Shown: positions 8,262 to 17,103 of the stretch, in pieces | How the letters are laid out: every line of letters begins with the position of its first letter | Position numbering within the stretch: the first letter of the stretch is position 1 | From: Exiguobacterium marinum DSM 16307 | GTDB lineage: Bacteria; Bacillota; Bacilli; Exiguobacteriales; Exiguobacteriaceae | Length of the DNA stretch: 64,000 nt | NCBI RefSeq assembly: GCF_000620845.1 | Contig: NZ_KK211189.1 | Location: 2,710,372 to 2,774,371 of the forward strand | Direction of reading: 5' to 3' | The notes under the pieces: generated by a model | What the model saw: only the letters and a program-made list of their open reading frames with translations | What the model was told of the DNA's origin: nothing | Databases searched by the model: none | Position numbers and translations under genes: made by a program

Positions 8262-8447
8262 ATGTATCCGAACCATGATCAACTCATGCTAGACCTGTAC
8301 GCCTCATCCATCGATCCGAGTTATGGCCTTCATATCGATGATTCTTTCGATGACACTCTTCACGGTACGCATCGTGAGGTTTGGGAACGTATGCATTTGG
8401 ATAATAGTAGAGAAGAAGATTCTAAAAACGGAGGAACGACTGGATGA
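8262..8447 (+). CDS. Acidic 61-residue protein of unknown function
   Basis: Not recognised. The product is acidic and His/Asp-rich (LHIDDSFDDTLHG in the middle), with no membrane segment or cysteine. The ATG at 8262 is preferred over an in-frame start 18 bases upstream, because AAAGGAG ends 8 bases before it. It is the first gene of a short transcript: cre sites and a TATACT box upstream, a second tiny frame overlapping its stop codon, and a strong terminator at 8517. These signals make real translation likely even though no function can be assigned. Confidence 0.6.
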   Translation: MYPNHDQLMLDLYASSIDPSYGLHIDDSFDDTLHGTHREVWERMHLDNSREEDSKNGGTTG

Positions 8448-8497
8448 TTCCAACACCTGTGATTCAAGATTGGCTCGCAACTAAATTGAAGCGATAA
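8444..8497 (+). CDS. Possible 17-residue microprotein coupled to the preceding gene
   Basis: ATG at 8444-8446 overlaps the TGA of the 61-residue gene (ATGA), and GGAGG lies at 8430-8434 with 9 bases of spacing. The product would be MIPTPVIQDWLATKLKR: a proline-containing N-terminus followed by an amphipathic, basic C-terminus. The ribosome site and stop-start overlap argue for translation; the length argues for caution. Confidence 0.4.
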   Translation: MIPTPVIQDWLATKLKR

Positions 8498-8516
8498 ATG
8501 ACCAATATATAGATCA

Positions 8517-8551
8517 AGCGAGCGAAGGGCCATCCCCTCGCTCGCTTTTTT
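8517..8551 (+). terminator. Terminator between the small-ORF transcript and the nitroreductase gene
   Basis: 13-bp GC-rich stem (8517-8529 with 8534-8546, one mismatch), 4-base loop and T run to 8551. The T run overlaps the nitroreductase stop codon; as the genes converge it may serve mainly the plus strand. Confidence 0.85.
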
Positions 8552-9104
8552 ATTCGAACATGATGAGATGTGAGTCAATCGGTTGTCGCGCTTTTGGTGA
8601 AGGGATATCCTCGACATCATATTTACCGATTTGAAGTAAACCGATAAAGGTTTCCCCTTCCGCTCCAATCATCTCTTTCAACCGTGCATCGTCAAATAGT
8701 CCACCTGTCCGCCACACCATCCCGATTTCACGTTCACTAAACAAGAGTTGGATATTTTGAATAAACGTCGCCGTCGCGAGCAACGCATCACGATTTCCTT
8801 TGTCCGTCTCAAAATGTTTTGCCGTCACATATATACAGGTTGCCGCATTCAAGATCCGTCCGGTCACCTTTTCACGTTGTCCCTCTGACGCCTCCGAGAA
8901 GGCTGGTTCGAGCGCATCGAGTAACACTTGCTTCCCGTCCCCATTGAACACATACACGTTCCATGGTTCGACTTTATTGTGAAATGGTGCATGATGTGCC
9001 GATTGCAACACTTCATAGAGCACTTTCGTATCAATGGGTTCTTCTCTGAACATACGGACCGTACGTCTTTCTTCAATTAACTTTTGTGCTACTGTCCTTG
9101 TCAT
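8550..9104 (-). CDS. Nitroreductase family flavoprotein
   Basis: A 184-residue FMN-dependent NAD(P)H oxidoreductase of the nitroreductase fold, probably dimeric and cytoplasmic. The N-terminal ERRTVRMFREEPID (about residues 10-24) carries the family's FMN-phosphate arginines, HHAPFHNKVEPW (about 37-48) is the usual second motif, and the C-terminal GLLQIGKYD (about 159-167) is the last conserved block. The ATG at 9104 is chosen because the domain starts there and GGGG lies 8-11 bases upstream; the frame is open further upstream but that part has no family similarity. It is a lone gene that converges on the small-ORF transcript. Substrate unknown. Confidence 0.85.
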   Translation of the reverse strand: MTRTVAQKLIEERRTVRMFREEPIDTKVLYEVLQSAHHAPFHNKVEPWNVYVFNGDGKQVLLDALEPAFSEASEGQREKVTGRILNAATCIYVTAKHFETDKGNRDALLATATFIQNIQLLFSEREIGMVWRTGGLFDDARLKEMIGAEGETFIGLLQIGKYDVEDIPSPKARQPIDSHLIMFE

Positions 9105-9170
9105 GACCGTCACTTCCCCTTTTTTTTTCTCTTCTCTATCATAATTGAAAAACGTTCTCATTTCAAAATC

Positions 9171-9198
9171 AAAAAAGACTACAGATTGCTCTGTAGCC
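9171..9198 (-). terminator. Terminator of the lysine operon
   Basis: 9-bp stem (9177-9185 with 9190-9198) and TTGC-type loop, followed on the minus strand by six U (9171-9176), directly after the lysA stop codon. Confidence 0.9.
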
Positions 9199-10491
9199 TT
9201 AAATCGATTGTCCAATGACCTCGCATGCCACCAAGTCTTCAAACGTTTGGCGACGTACGACGAGGCGATGATGCCCATCCTTGACGAACACAACGGCAGG
9301 ACGAAGCATTTGGTTATAGTTGCTCGCCATCGAGAAGTTATACGCTCCCGTTGCTTTGACGAGTAGCAGATCACCCGGTGTGACAGGAGGAATCAAAGAG
9401 CGGTTCGAGATGATATCTCCCGACTCGCAACACGCTCCGACAATTTTTGCCTCGAGCGTCTTCTCTTCATTCATCCGAGTCGCTGCCACGACTTCGTACT
9501 CCGCGTCATACAATGCCGGACGGATATTATCCGTCATCCCGCCATCGACGGACACAAATGTACGAACACCGCTCACTTCTTTGACGGTCCCCACTTCATA
9601 AAGCGTGGCACCTGCATTGGCGACGAGCCAACGCCCTGGCTCAATTCCGACTTTCGGAAGTGGGAGCTCGCGAGCGCTCACTTCTTCAACCAATGTCTCC
9701 ATGACTTGCTCCATCGTCCGGGCAAAATCGAGATATTCGTCTTCATCCAAGTAAGCGACGCCGAATCCACCACCGATGTTCAAGACGTCCGTCGTATACC
9801 CGGTTTCCTGACGAATGTTATCCATGAACCGGACCATCGTCTTCACCGTGTTGGTAAAGAGAGTCGGATCTTGAATTTGAGAGCCGACGTGACAATGGAT
9901 TCCCTTCAACTGTAAATGCTCGGCTTCTAACGTCGCACGAACAGCGTCCAAATACGTGTCGTCATGCGTCGGGAAACCAAATTTTGTATCAACCCCACCC
10001 GTTTGAATCGCCGCATGGGCACCTCCAACGACTTGAGGCACGATGCGGAGAAGCACATCGACTTCGCGATTATATTCAGCCGCAAGTCCTGACAAGAGGC
10101 TAATTTCACGCATATTGTCGATGGTAAATTGTGTAATCCCTTGTTCGAGCGCGTATGTGATGTCAAGAATCGTCTTGTTCGACCCGTGGACGTGAATGCG
10201 CTCCGCCGGTACACCGGCATGCAGTGCCACGTACATCTCACCCCTTGAGACGACGTCGATGCTCATTCCTGCCGCCATTACTTTTTCATACACGGCCGCA
10301 ATCGATAACGCTTTTGACGCGTATAACGCATACGTGTTCGGATACTTGTCTAAAAACGTATCCTGAACAATCCCGAGGCGACGCTCTAGTTCTCCTTCAC
10401 TCATGATGTATAAAGGTGTCCCGTACGTCGCTTGAAGTTCACGGACGGACACACCTTCGATCAAACATTCTGATTGATTGGTGGTGTACAT
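9199..10491 (-). CDS. lysA: Diaminopimelate decarboxylase
   Basis: PLP enzyme of fold type III that decarboxylates meso-diaminopimelate to L-lysine, the final step of the pathway. The 430-residue length is typical. The PLP lysine is Lys60 in YASKALS; GIHCHVGSQI (about 198), the glycine-rich LNIGGGFG (about 243), EPGRW (about 288), the active-site CCESGDI (about 360) and the KATGAYNFSMASNYN block near the C-terminus are all intact. It is the last gene of the lysC operon, overlapping the end of the racemase gene by 31 bases, and is followed at once by the operon terminator. Confidence 0.97.
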   Translation of the reverse strand: MYTTNQSECLIEGVSVRELQATYGTPLYIMSEGELERRLGIVQDTFLDKYPNTYALYASKALSIAAVYEKVMAAGMSIDVVSRGEMYVALHAGVPAERIHVHGSNKTILDITYALEQGITQFTIDNMREISLLSGLAAEYNREVDVLLRIVPQVVGGAHAAIQTGGVDTKFGFPTHDDTYLDAVRATLEAEHLQLKGIHCHVGSQIQDPTLFTNTVKTMVRFMDNIRQETGYTTDVLNIGGGFGVAYLDEDEYLDFARTMEQVMETLVEEVSARELPLPKVGIEPGRWLVANAGATLYEVGTVKEVSGVRTFVSVDGGMTDNIRPALYDAEYEVVAATRMNEEKTLEAKIVGACCESGDIISNRSLIPPVTPGDLLLVKATGAYNFSMASNYNQMLRPAVVFVKDGHHRLVVRRQTFEDLVACEVIGQSI

Positions 10492-11549
10492 ACAATTCCT
10501 CCTTCAAAGCGATGTGGAATGCGCCACGAACGGGCACAGAGCTGTTCTGAGTTGTTGGCGTAGCCAATACGTGTCACATCATCGATTTTTGTTTCTATAC
10601 CGTACAACGTGACCTGGTCGCCGATGTGCACATCCTCGCCGACTTTGATGAAGCTATGGCTCATAAAAATGTTACTTACGAACGGATAAGCTTTCCCGTC
10701 AATGTGAACGGGTAAATGACGTCTCGCCCGCATCAACCCATCCCCGTATCCGACCGGAAGAACGGCGATTCGTTCCTTCGTTTCGGCCGTGTATCCCGTC
10801 CCATATCCGACATGAGCCCCCGCTTCAATGTCATGGACCGCGACCACTTCCGTCTCCCAGTGAAAAGCAGGAACTAACCATTCGACCGGCTCGACCGAAG
10901 AATAGCCGTATAAGAAGATCCCGACACGCACATGAGTGCAATGATGCAGACGTGAATCATCTTGAAGCGTGGCCGCACTGTTTGCCGCATGAATCAATTC
11001 AAACGTATGACGTTCCATCAAACGTGTCGACCAGTCGGCAAAACGTTCGACTTGAACGCTATGCTCGACTTCCGCATTGTCTGCATCCGCAAGCGGGAAA
11101 TGTGTACATAACCCAACGAGGTTTAACCCTTCATCCTGACAGAAGGCGACGATTTGTAGCGCTTCTTCAAATGTTTTGGCACCGAATCGATTCATGCCGA
11201 CATCTAGTTTTAGATGTAGGCGAACACCATCGAGATGCTCCCGCTGTGAGACGAGCCATTCATACGACCCGATAGCAACATCAAAGTCATGGGCATGCAC
11301 GTGTTGCCACGTATATACCGGGTTCATGACGAGGACACGAGCCTTTTCCGCATGCGTTCGTACTTCAATCGCTTCTTCGAGCGTGGTCACCATGAAATGA
11401 CGGACCCCTTCATCGTACAAAGTCGTCACAACTGGCTCCATTCCTAGGTTATAGGCATTGTTTTTCACGACCGCAAACACAGGGCGTCCTAGCGTTTCAA
11501 TCCGACGTTTGTTTTTGCGAATCGCACTCAAGTCAATTGTGACTCCCAT
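10461..11549 (-). CDS. Alanine racemase-family protein of the lysine operon, with an altered substrate-side motif
   Basis: A 362-residue fold type III PLP enzyme. Lys29 in AVVKNNAY (PLP lysine), Arg121 in GMNRFG, Arg208 in RVGIFLYG and the catalytic Tyr249 in GYGTGY are in place, so racemisation chemistry is plausible. The usual GRxCMD block that contributes to the substrate pocket reads SNIFMS here (residues 292-297), losing the Arg and the Asp. A racemase gene (alr2) in the same position is known in the Staphylococcus aureus lysine operon. The gene ends inside the lysA start region (31-base overlap), pointing to translational coupling. It could be a second alanine racemase or act on another amino acid, for example lysine or diaminopimelate-related compounds. 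Confidence 0.82.
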   Translation of the reverse strand: MGVTIDLSAIRKNKRRIETLGRPVFAVVKNNAYNLGMEPVVTTLYDEGVRHFMVTTLEEAIEVRTHAEKARVLVMNPVYTWQHVHAHDFDVAIGSYEWLVSQREHLDGVRLHLKLDVGMNRFGAKTFEEALQIVAFCQDEGLNLVGLCTHFPLADADNAEVEHSVQVERFADWSTRLMERHTFELIHAANSAATLQDDSRLHHCTHVRVGIFLYGYSSVEPVEWLVPAFHWETEVVAVHDIEAGAHVGYGTGYTAETKERIAVLPVGYGDGLMRARRHLPVHIDGKAYPFVSNIFMSHSFIKVGEDVHIGDQVTLYGIETKIDDVTRIGYANNSEQLCARSWRIPHRFEGGIVCTPPINQNV

Positions 11550-11563
11550 ACTGTAAAACCCCT

Positions 11564-12490
11564 TTACTCTTTCACTGCTGATTTAACGAACGTAATCCAG
11601 TCGCGGTGTTCTGGAAGTTGTCCTGTCACGGCCTCACGATAGCGTGACAACATTTCTGTCGCGACCGTCTGGACGCCGCTACCGATCGAGATATGGTCGA
11701 CTTCGATGACGCTCGTCACCTCGGCCGCTGTTCCTGTCAAGAAGATTTCATCGACCACGTACAGCTCGTCGCGTCCGATATGGCGCTCCACGACTTCATA
11801 ACCTGCTTCTCGCGCAAGTTGCATGACCGTTTGGCGTGTGATGCCATCTAATACAGAACAGTCGAGTGATGGTGTCGTGATCGTCTTCCCTTTGACGAGG
11901 AAGATGTTCGCGACACTCGCCTCACTGACGTTCCCATTCATATCGAGGGCGATCGCTTCATCAAATCCATCACGAAGCGCCTCTCCTTTTAATAGTTGTG
12001 AGTTCATATAGTTTGATGCCGCCTTCGCTTGCATCGGCATCATTGTAGAAGACACACGGCGATACGAGGCCACTTTTGCCCGAATCCCGACTGTCTTGCT
12101 GAAATATTCACCGAGCGGCCAACACGAGATGGCAACATGTACCTTCGTCTCCGTCGTCGGCATAAGTGCTTGCCATGGTGTTCCAAGGAAGACGAACGGA
12201 CGGATGTAACATGCTTCAAATCCGTTTCGTTCAATCAATTCCATCGTCGCTTGTTCGAGCTCATCCACCGTATACGGTAGTGTGACGTGGTAGTATGCAC
12301 ACGAGCGAACGAGTCGCTCCAAGTGCTCACGCAATCGGAAGATGGCGGGGCCTTCCTCCGTATGGTAGGCACGAATCCCTTCAAAGAACCCACTTCCGTA
12401 GTGAATCGCGTGTGTCATGATACTCGTGTTTGCGTCAGTCGGCTCAATCCAAGCCCCGTCTTTCCACATCCATTGTCCATACTGTTCCAT
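11564..12490 (-). CDS. ilvE: Class IV (branched-chain-type) aminotransferase in the lysine operon
   Basis: A 308-residue PLP aminotransferase of fold type IV, close to the IlvE type that interconverts leucine, isoleucine and valine with their 2-oxo acids using glutamate/2-oxoglutarate. The N-terminal HAIHYGSGFFEGIRAY block (28-43), YIRPFVFLG (95-103), the PLP lysine Lys156 in MQAKAASNYMNS, the NVSEASVANIF block and GTAAEVTSV are all present. The fit to IlvE is good. Its position between dapH and alr is unusual: the pathway's own aminotransferase (patA) and deacetylase (dapL) are missing from this operon. Whether the enzyme also serves N-acetyl-diaminopimelate synthesis is speculation. RBS and a 49-base gap precede it. 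Confidence 0.88.
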   Translation of the reverse strand: MEQYGQWMWKDGAWIEPTDANTSIMTHAIHYGSGFFEGIRAYHTEEGPAIFRLREHLERLVRSCAYYHVTLPYTVDELEQATMELIERNGFEACYIRPFVFLGTPWQALMPTTETKVHVAISCWPLGEYFSKTVGIRAKVASYRRVSSTMMPMQAKAASNYMNSQLLKGEALRDGFDEAIALDMNGNVSEASVANIFLVKGKTITTPSLDCSVLDGITRQTVMQLAREAGYEVVERHIGRDELYVVDEIFLTGTAAEVTSVIEVDHISIGSGVQTVATEMLSRYREAVTGQLPEHRDWITFVKSAVKE

Positions 12491-12539
12491 AATAAAACTC
12501 TCCCATTCCTCGTTGTTTATATTTTCTGTCTATTATACG

Positions 12540-13247
12540 TTAGAGAGAGCGTAAGTCATCAACAAGTTGCGTTTTTTCAGAAGTTTTTTCATCTTTCTGT
12601 TTGATGATTCGTGCCGGTGTTCCCGCAACGACGACACCTGGAGGGACGTCTTGTGTGACGACACTGCCTGCCGCGACAACCGCATTTTCACCAACACGAA
12701 CCCCTTCCAAGATGACCGCGTTCGCTCCGATCATGACGCCATCTTCGATGATGACCGGATCTTTTGAAGGTGGCTCAAGGACACCAGCGACCACGGCACC
12801 AGCGCCAAGGTGAACGTTTTTCCCGAGCGTTCCGCGTGCCCCGATGACAGCATTCATGTCGACCATCGAACCATCTCCAATGACAGCTCCAATATTGACG
12901 ACAGCTCCCATCATGACGACCGCGTTGTTCCCGATTTGGACGTGGTCTCGGATGAACGAACCTGGTTCGATTCGTGCATTGAGCTGTGTCGTATCGAGCA
13001 TCGGTACGGCACTGTTGCGACGGTCGTATTCGAGATGTGAATCCGTGATGACCGACGCATTGGCTTCTAAGAACGTGGCCGCGCGTTCTGCCGTCGTCAA
13101 GAACAGTTTCGATTCATCTGTTCCAAATGCTTTTGCTTCCTCGATTTCAAGCCCCGCCAATTGACCGTTGACGTAAAGCTTTACTGGTGTTTCCTTTTTA
13201 GCATCTTTAATATATTGTGCGATTTCATAAGCGTTTGTGAGTAACAT
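12540..13247 (-). CDS. dapH: Tetrahydrodipicolinate N-acetyltransferase
   Basis: Transfers acetyl from acetyl-CoA to tetrahydrodipicolinate, opening the N-acetyl branch of diaminopimelate synthesis. The product is 235 residues, as in B. subtilis (236). An N-terminal alpha/beta part (1-85) is followed by a left-handed beta-helix of hexapeptide repeats (about 86-205) with the hallmark [14 protein letters not shown] and [15 protein letters not shown] segments. The ATG at 13247 is chosen over an upstream in-frame start because GGAGG lies just before it and because the family starts with [14 protein letters not shown] residues. It overlaps dapB by 23 bases. Presence of DapH rather than DapD or Ddh fixes the acetylase variant of the pathway. 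Confidence 0.95.
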   Translation of the reverse strand: MLLTNAYEIAQYIKDAKKETPVKLYVNGQLAGLEIEEAKAFGTDESKLFLTTAERAATFLEANASVITDSHLEYDRRNSAVPMLDTTQLNARIEPGSFIRDHVQIGNNAVVMMGAVVNIGAVIGDGSMVDMNAVIGARGTLGKNVHLGAGAVVAGVLEPPSKDPVIIEDGVMIGANAVILEGVRVGENAVVAAGSVVTQDVPPGVVVAGTPARIIKQKDEKTSEKTQLVDDLRSL

Positions 13248-13974
13248 GAGTAGCCTCCTCGTATAAGTTCGATAGATTATATAGTCCTGCCGGGCGATCG
13301 ATGATCGTTGCCGCAGCGGCAAGGGCTCCGTTTGCAAAGACGCGTTTGGATAACGCGGTATGTTTCAATTCAATCATTTCATCATCTCCGGCGAAGAGCA
13401 CAGCATGCTCACCGAAAATCGTGCCACCACGGATGGAATGCATGCCCAACTCCTCAGTTCCACGCGCTTCACGCCGTGACGTTCGCTCGTAAATCGGTGT
13501 CACCTCACGCTTCGCTTCGATGGCACGGGCCAATAATTCTGCCGTACCGCTTGGGGCATCGACTTTTTTCCGGTGGTGTGCCTCGATCACTTCGATGTCA
13601 TAACCGAGCGTAAGAGGGACGAGTTGGTCGAGTAACTGTTTCAAGAGTGCAATCCCGTAAGACGTGTTATACGACTGAAAGATTGGGATGTCTTGTGAAG
13701 CCGTCTCGATGTCGGCCAATTCTTCCGGTGTGAAGCCGGTCGTCGCGATGACGAGTGGAATATTGCGTGACCGTCCGAACGCGAGTAAGTCAGGGAGAAG
13801 TGCCGGATTCGAAAAATCGATCACGACATCGACCGGGGCGTCTACCTCGTCTAATGATGCCAGATGCTCTTCCCTTCCCGGTGAGACGATTGCCGAGACG
13901 TTTACACCTTGCGCATGAGCGACCTCTTCGACAATCCGCCCCATCGCACCAAATCCGTGGATGAGAACATTCAT
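13225..13974 (-). CDS. dapB: 4-Hydroxy-tetrahydrodipicolinate reductase
   Basis: Reduces hydroxy-tetrahydrodipicolinate with NAD(P)H to tetrahydrodipicolinate. The 249-residue protein has the N-terminal nucleotide-binding GFGAMGRIV (7-15), VIDFSNP (51-57), ATTGF (77-81) and the signature [15 protein letters not shown] (131-145) with the catalytic His133/His134 and Lys137. Length and motif spacing are normal. Start and stop overlap its neighbours (4 bases with dapA, 23 with dapH), so translation is probably coupled along the lysine operon. Confidence 0.96.
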   Translation of the reverse strand: MNVLIHGFGAMGRIVEEVAHAQGVNVSAIVSPGREEHLASLDEVDAPVDVVIDFSNPALLPDLLAFGRSRNIPLVIATTGFTPEELADIETASQDIPIFQSYNTSYGIALLKQLLDQLVPLTLGYDIEVIEAHHRKKVDAPSGTAELLARAIEAKREVTPIYERTSRREARGTEELGMHSIRGGTIFGEHAVLFAGDDEMIELKHTALSKRVFANGALAAAATIIDRPAGLYNLSNLYEEATHVTHKRL

Positions 13975-14852
13975 TGTCTCACCTCATTGAATTGCTCCAT
14001 TGCTGACAGCAACTTCGCTTCAGCCGTCGCGCTCATCGGGACGAGCGGTAGGCGTGGAGCACCAAATGCGAACCCTCTCGCTTGAAGAGCCGCCTTCACC
14101 GGAATCGGATTCACTTCTGCGAACAGCTCATCGATGACAGGGAGCAAGCGAAGTTGCCATGCGCGGGCCGCCTCTAGATCACCTGCCAAGAGAGTTTCAG
14201 CTAGTGCGACCGTCGCACCTGGGTAAACGTTTGATAAAACCGAAACGACCCCTTGTGCGCCCCAAGCCATATATGGCAAAATTTGATCGTCATTTCCACA
14301 GTAAACGGTGAATCCTTCTGGAATGTGAGCCATCATCTGCGCCATGACCGAGATATCCCCGCTCGCTTCTTTTAAGGCCGTGATGCGTGGATGTTCTGCG
14401 AGTTCTCCGACCGTTTCAGGCGCCAACGCGACGCCAGTCCGTGACGGAACGTTATAGAGCATGAGCGGAATGGGTGACGCATCCGCGATCGCGGTGAAAT
14501 GTGCAATCAGCCCGGCCTGTGTCGACTTGTTGTAGTACGGTGTGACGACCATCGCCATCTCCGCTCCAAGTTCTGCTGCCCGTTTTGTTTTTTCGATACT
14601 GACAGCTGTATTGTTTGACCCGGTCCCTGCGATAATCAACGCTCGACCGTTCGCGACCTCGACCGCTCGAACGAGCAACGTCTCAAACTCTGCGTCTGTG
14701 AGCGTCATCCCTTCGCCGGTCGTCCCGCCGATGACAAGACCACTCACACCTTCCTGAATTTGCTCTTCAATCAATGCTACCCATGCCTCTAGATTCAACT
14801 GCCCATTTTCTTGAAATGGGGTCGCGAGCGCTGTTGCCACTCCTGTGAACAT
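13971..14852 (-). CDS. dapA: 4-Hydroxy-tetrahydrodipicolinate synthase
   Basis: Condenses pyruvate with aspartate semialdehyde, the first step committed to lysine and diaminopimelate. A 293-residue TIM-barrel class I aldolase: Thr44-Thr45 in GGTTGEG, Tyr133 in LYNVPSRTG and the Schiff-base Lys161 in LKEASGD are all present, giving a complete catalytic triad. Cytoplasmic, usually tetrameric. It follows asd with 12 bases between them and overlaps dapB by 4 bases. Confidence 0.97.
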   Translation of the reverse strand: MFTGVATALATPFQENGQLNLEAWVALIEEQIQEGVSGLVIGGTTGEGMTLTDAEFETLLVRAVEVANGRALIIAGTGSNNTAVSIEKTKRAAELGAEMAMVVTPYYNKSTQAGLIAHFTAIADASPIPLMLYNVPSRTGVALAPETVGELAEHPRITALKEASGDISVMAQMMAHIPEGFTVYCGNDDQILPYMAWGAQGVVSVLSNVYPGATVALAETLLAGDLEAARAWQLRLLPVIDELFAEVNPIPVKAALQARGFAFGAPRLPLVPMSATAEAKLLSAMEQFNEVRQ

Positions 14853-14864
14853 GTCATCTCCTCC

Positions 14865-15860
14865 TTATTTCGTCGCTGTTTGACCAATCATACATTGTGC
14901 GATTTGAACGGCATTCGCCGCCGCCCCTTTTCGAACGTTATCCGCGACGCACCACAGATGGAAGGTATTCGACTGCGAGTCGTCTCGGCGAATTCGTCCG
15001 ACATACACCTCATCCGTCCCATTCGCATCAAGTGGTGTCGGATAGGCCAGTTCGGATGGATTGTCCATTAACACGACACCAGGCGCATCGGCGAGGACGG
15101 CTTTTACTTCTGCGACTGTCGCATCCCGCTTGAGCGACACCGTGATCGAGACCGCGTGACTATTTCGTACCGGCACCCGGACACAAGTGGCCGTCACACC
15201 GAGGTTCGGCGCGTTCAAAATTTTGCGCGTCTCCTCAATCATTTTTTGTTCTTCTTTCGTGTAACCATTCTCTAAGAACACATCGATGTGCGGCAAGACG
15301 TTATCATAAATCGGATACGGATAATTCGTCGGCGCCTCTCCACGCGCACCGCGTTCGAGGTCATCGATTCCTTTTTGACCCGATCCCGATACCGCTTGAT
15401 AGGATGTGTACGCAACCCGTGTCAGTCCGTATACTTCCGATAGAGGCGCGAGCGCGACGACCGATTGAATCGTTGAACAATTCGGATTTGCAATGAGCGT
15501 CTTCTCCGGACTGAGTTCGACCCGATTCACTTCCGGTACGATGAGTGGAATTCCTTCTTGCATTCGAAATGCGCTTGAGTTGTCGATGACGATGACCCCT
15601 TGCTCACTCAATCGCGGGGCATATTGCTCACTGATGCTCCCACCAGCAGAGAAGAGTGCGATATCGTTCGGATCTGCATAAATCGCATCGGTCAATTCGC
15701 GAATCACGACCGGTTGCCCGTTCACTTCGACCGTTTTCCCTGCTGAACGGGCTGAAGCATAGAGTCTCAGTTCGCTGATTGGAAATTCATATTCTGTTAA
15801 GACGTCAATCATTTTTTGTCCGACGGCACCTGTTGCACCGACGACCGCTACATTATACAT
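14865..15860 (-). CDS. asd: Aspartate-semialdehyde dehydrogenase
   Basis: Reduces aspartyl phosphate with NADPH to aspartate semialdehyde, shared by the lysine, methionine and threonine branches. The 331-residue protein starts with the NADP-binding GATGAVGQKM (8-17) and has the catalytic Cys128 in NPNCSTIQ and the YQAVSGSGQKG block that follows it. Length is typical of the Gram-positive type. It lies 12 bases downstream of lysC, so aspartate-kinase and dehydrogenase are made from the same riboswitch-controlled message. Confidence 0.96.
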   Translation of the reverse strand: MYNVAVVGATGAVGQKMIDVLTEYEFPISELRLYASARSAGKTVEVNGQPVVIRELTDAIYADPNDIALFSAGGSISEQYAPRLSEQGVIVIDNSSAFRMQEGIPLIVPEVNRVELSPEKTLIANPNCSTIQSVVALAPLSEVYGLTRVAYTSYQAVSGSGQKGIDDLERGARGEAPTNYPYPIYDNVLPHIDVFLENGYTKEEQKMIEETRKILNAPNLGVTATCVRVPVRNSHAVSITVSLKRDATVAEVKAVLADAPGVVLMDNPSELAYPTPLDANGTDEVYVGRIRRDDSQSNTFHLWCVADNVRKGAAANAVQIAQCMIGQTATK

Positions 15861-15872
15861 CGTGCTACCCCC

Positions 15873-17072
15873 TTATAAGTTGAATCGGGCCGCAATGGCT
15901 GCGACTGCCGCTTCAACGTCTTGATCTTGAATCGTATAGGAAATACTGATTTCAGATGTCGTGACTTGATAGAATGGAATCCCCATCTCGCGGAATGTCG
16001 CAAAGAGCTCTGATGCGACGCCTGTCGCGTCTCGCATACCGATTCCGACGACAGAAATTTTTGCATGTTCCGTGTGACGATCGATTTTGATTTGCGACAA
16101 GGTCGCCGTCAACTCTGCGAGTGCCTCTTCTAAAAACGCTTCCTCATCTAGCGGACATGTGAATGATAGGAACACTTCCCCGTCAAACGCTGTCTGCGAA
16201 ATCATATCGATATTGACATGACGTTCTGACAATCGTTCAAAGATGTCCGCGACCCCGGCTGCTGTATGGGGGATATGTTTGATTGAGACACTGAGTACGT
16301 TCTTAACGACACTCACACTCGTGACCGCTTTCTGTTCCATTGCTTGCGTCGTATCCATGATCCATGTTCCTCCTTCGCTCGACAGCGTCTTTCCGACAAA
16401 AATATTGACATCATATTTTTTTGCGAGCTCGACGCTTCGCATTTCCATCACTTTGGAGCCGAGTGCACTCATCTCCATCATCTCGTCGTATGAAACGGTG
16501 TCTAGACGTTTCGCCGCCGGGTGAATCCGTGGGTCTGTCGTATATACACCAGCCACGTCCGTATATATTTCACAGCGTTGACTGAGTACGGCTGCGAGTG
16601 CGACTGCCGTCGTGTCCGAACCGCCGCGTCCGAGCGTCGTGACGTCACCCGCTTCATTCACGCCTTGGAATCCAGCGACGATCAAGACATCGTATTGACG
16701 CAACTTCTCGTGCAACACTTCTTTTCGAATCGCTTTGATTTTGCTCTTCGTATGAATACCCATCGTATCGATCCCGGCTTGTTGCCCGGTGAGAGAGATG
16801 GCCGGCACGCCCCTCGAGTTCAAGGCGATACTGAGTAAACTGATTGTCTGTTCTTCACCGACGGCGAGTAGACGGTCGAGTTCTCGAATCATCGGACGGT
16901 CGGTGATTTGTTTGGCGAGTGACAGGAGTGAGTCCGTCGTCTTGCCCATCGCCGACACGACGACGACCAACTTCTCTCCGGTCGCCACACGTGTCTGTAA
17001 ATAATCTGAAATGGCTTGTATTTGTTCGATTGTGGCAACAGAGCTACCACCAAATTTCAGTACGGTTGTCAT
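15873..17072 (-). CDS. lysC: Aspartokinase, first gene of the lysine operon
   Basis: Phosphorylates aspartate, opening the aspartate pathway. The 399-residue product carries KFGGSS at residues 6-11, a kinase domain with GRGGSDTTA (about 150) and two C-terminal ACT domains (about 265-399), the usual site of feedback inhibition by amino acids. Length matches B. subtilis LysC (408). The ATG at 17072 is chosen over an in-frame start 60 bases upstream, which lies inside the riboswitch terminator. The ribosome site (GGGG about 7 bases upstream) is weak. B. subtilis-type LysC has an internal start giving a small regulatory subunit; I cannot confirm one here. Expression is set by the L-box leader. 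Confidence 0.96.
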   Translation of the reverse strand: MTTVLKFGGSSVATIEQIQAISDYLQTRVATGEKLVVVVSAMGKTTDSLLSLAKQITDRPMIRELDRLLAVGEEQTISLLSIALNSRGVPAISLTGQQAGIDTMGIHTKSKIKAIRKEVLHEKLRQYDVLIVAGFQGVNEAGDVTTLGRGGSDTTAVALAAVLSQRCEIYTDVAGVYTTDPRIHPAAKRLDTVSYDEMMEMSALGSKVMEMRSVELAKKYDVNIFVGKTLSSEGGTWIMDTTQAMEQKAVTSVSVVKNVLSVSIKHIPHTAAGVADIFERLSERHVNIDMISQTAFDGEVFLSFTCPLDEEAFLEEALAELTATLSQIKIDRHTEHAKISVVGIGMRDATGVASELFATFREMGIPFYQVTTSEISISYTIQDQDVEAAVAAIAARFNL

Positions 17073-17103
17073 CAAGTTCCCCACTTTCAAGATGTGCACC
17101 AAC

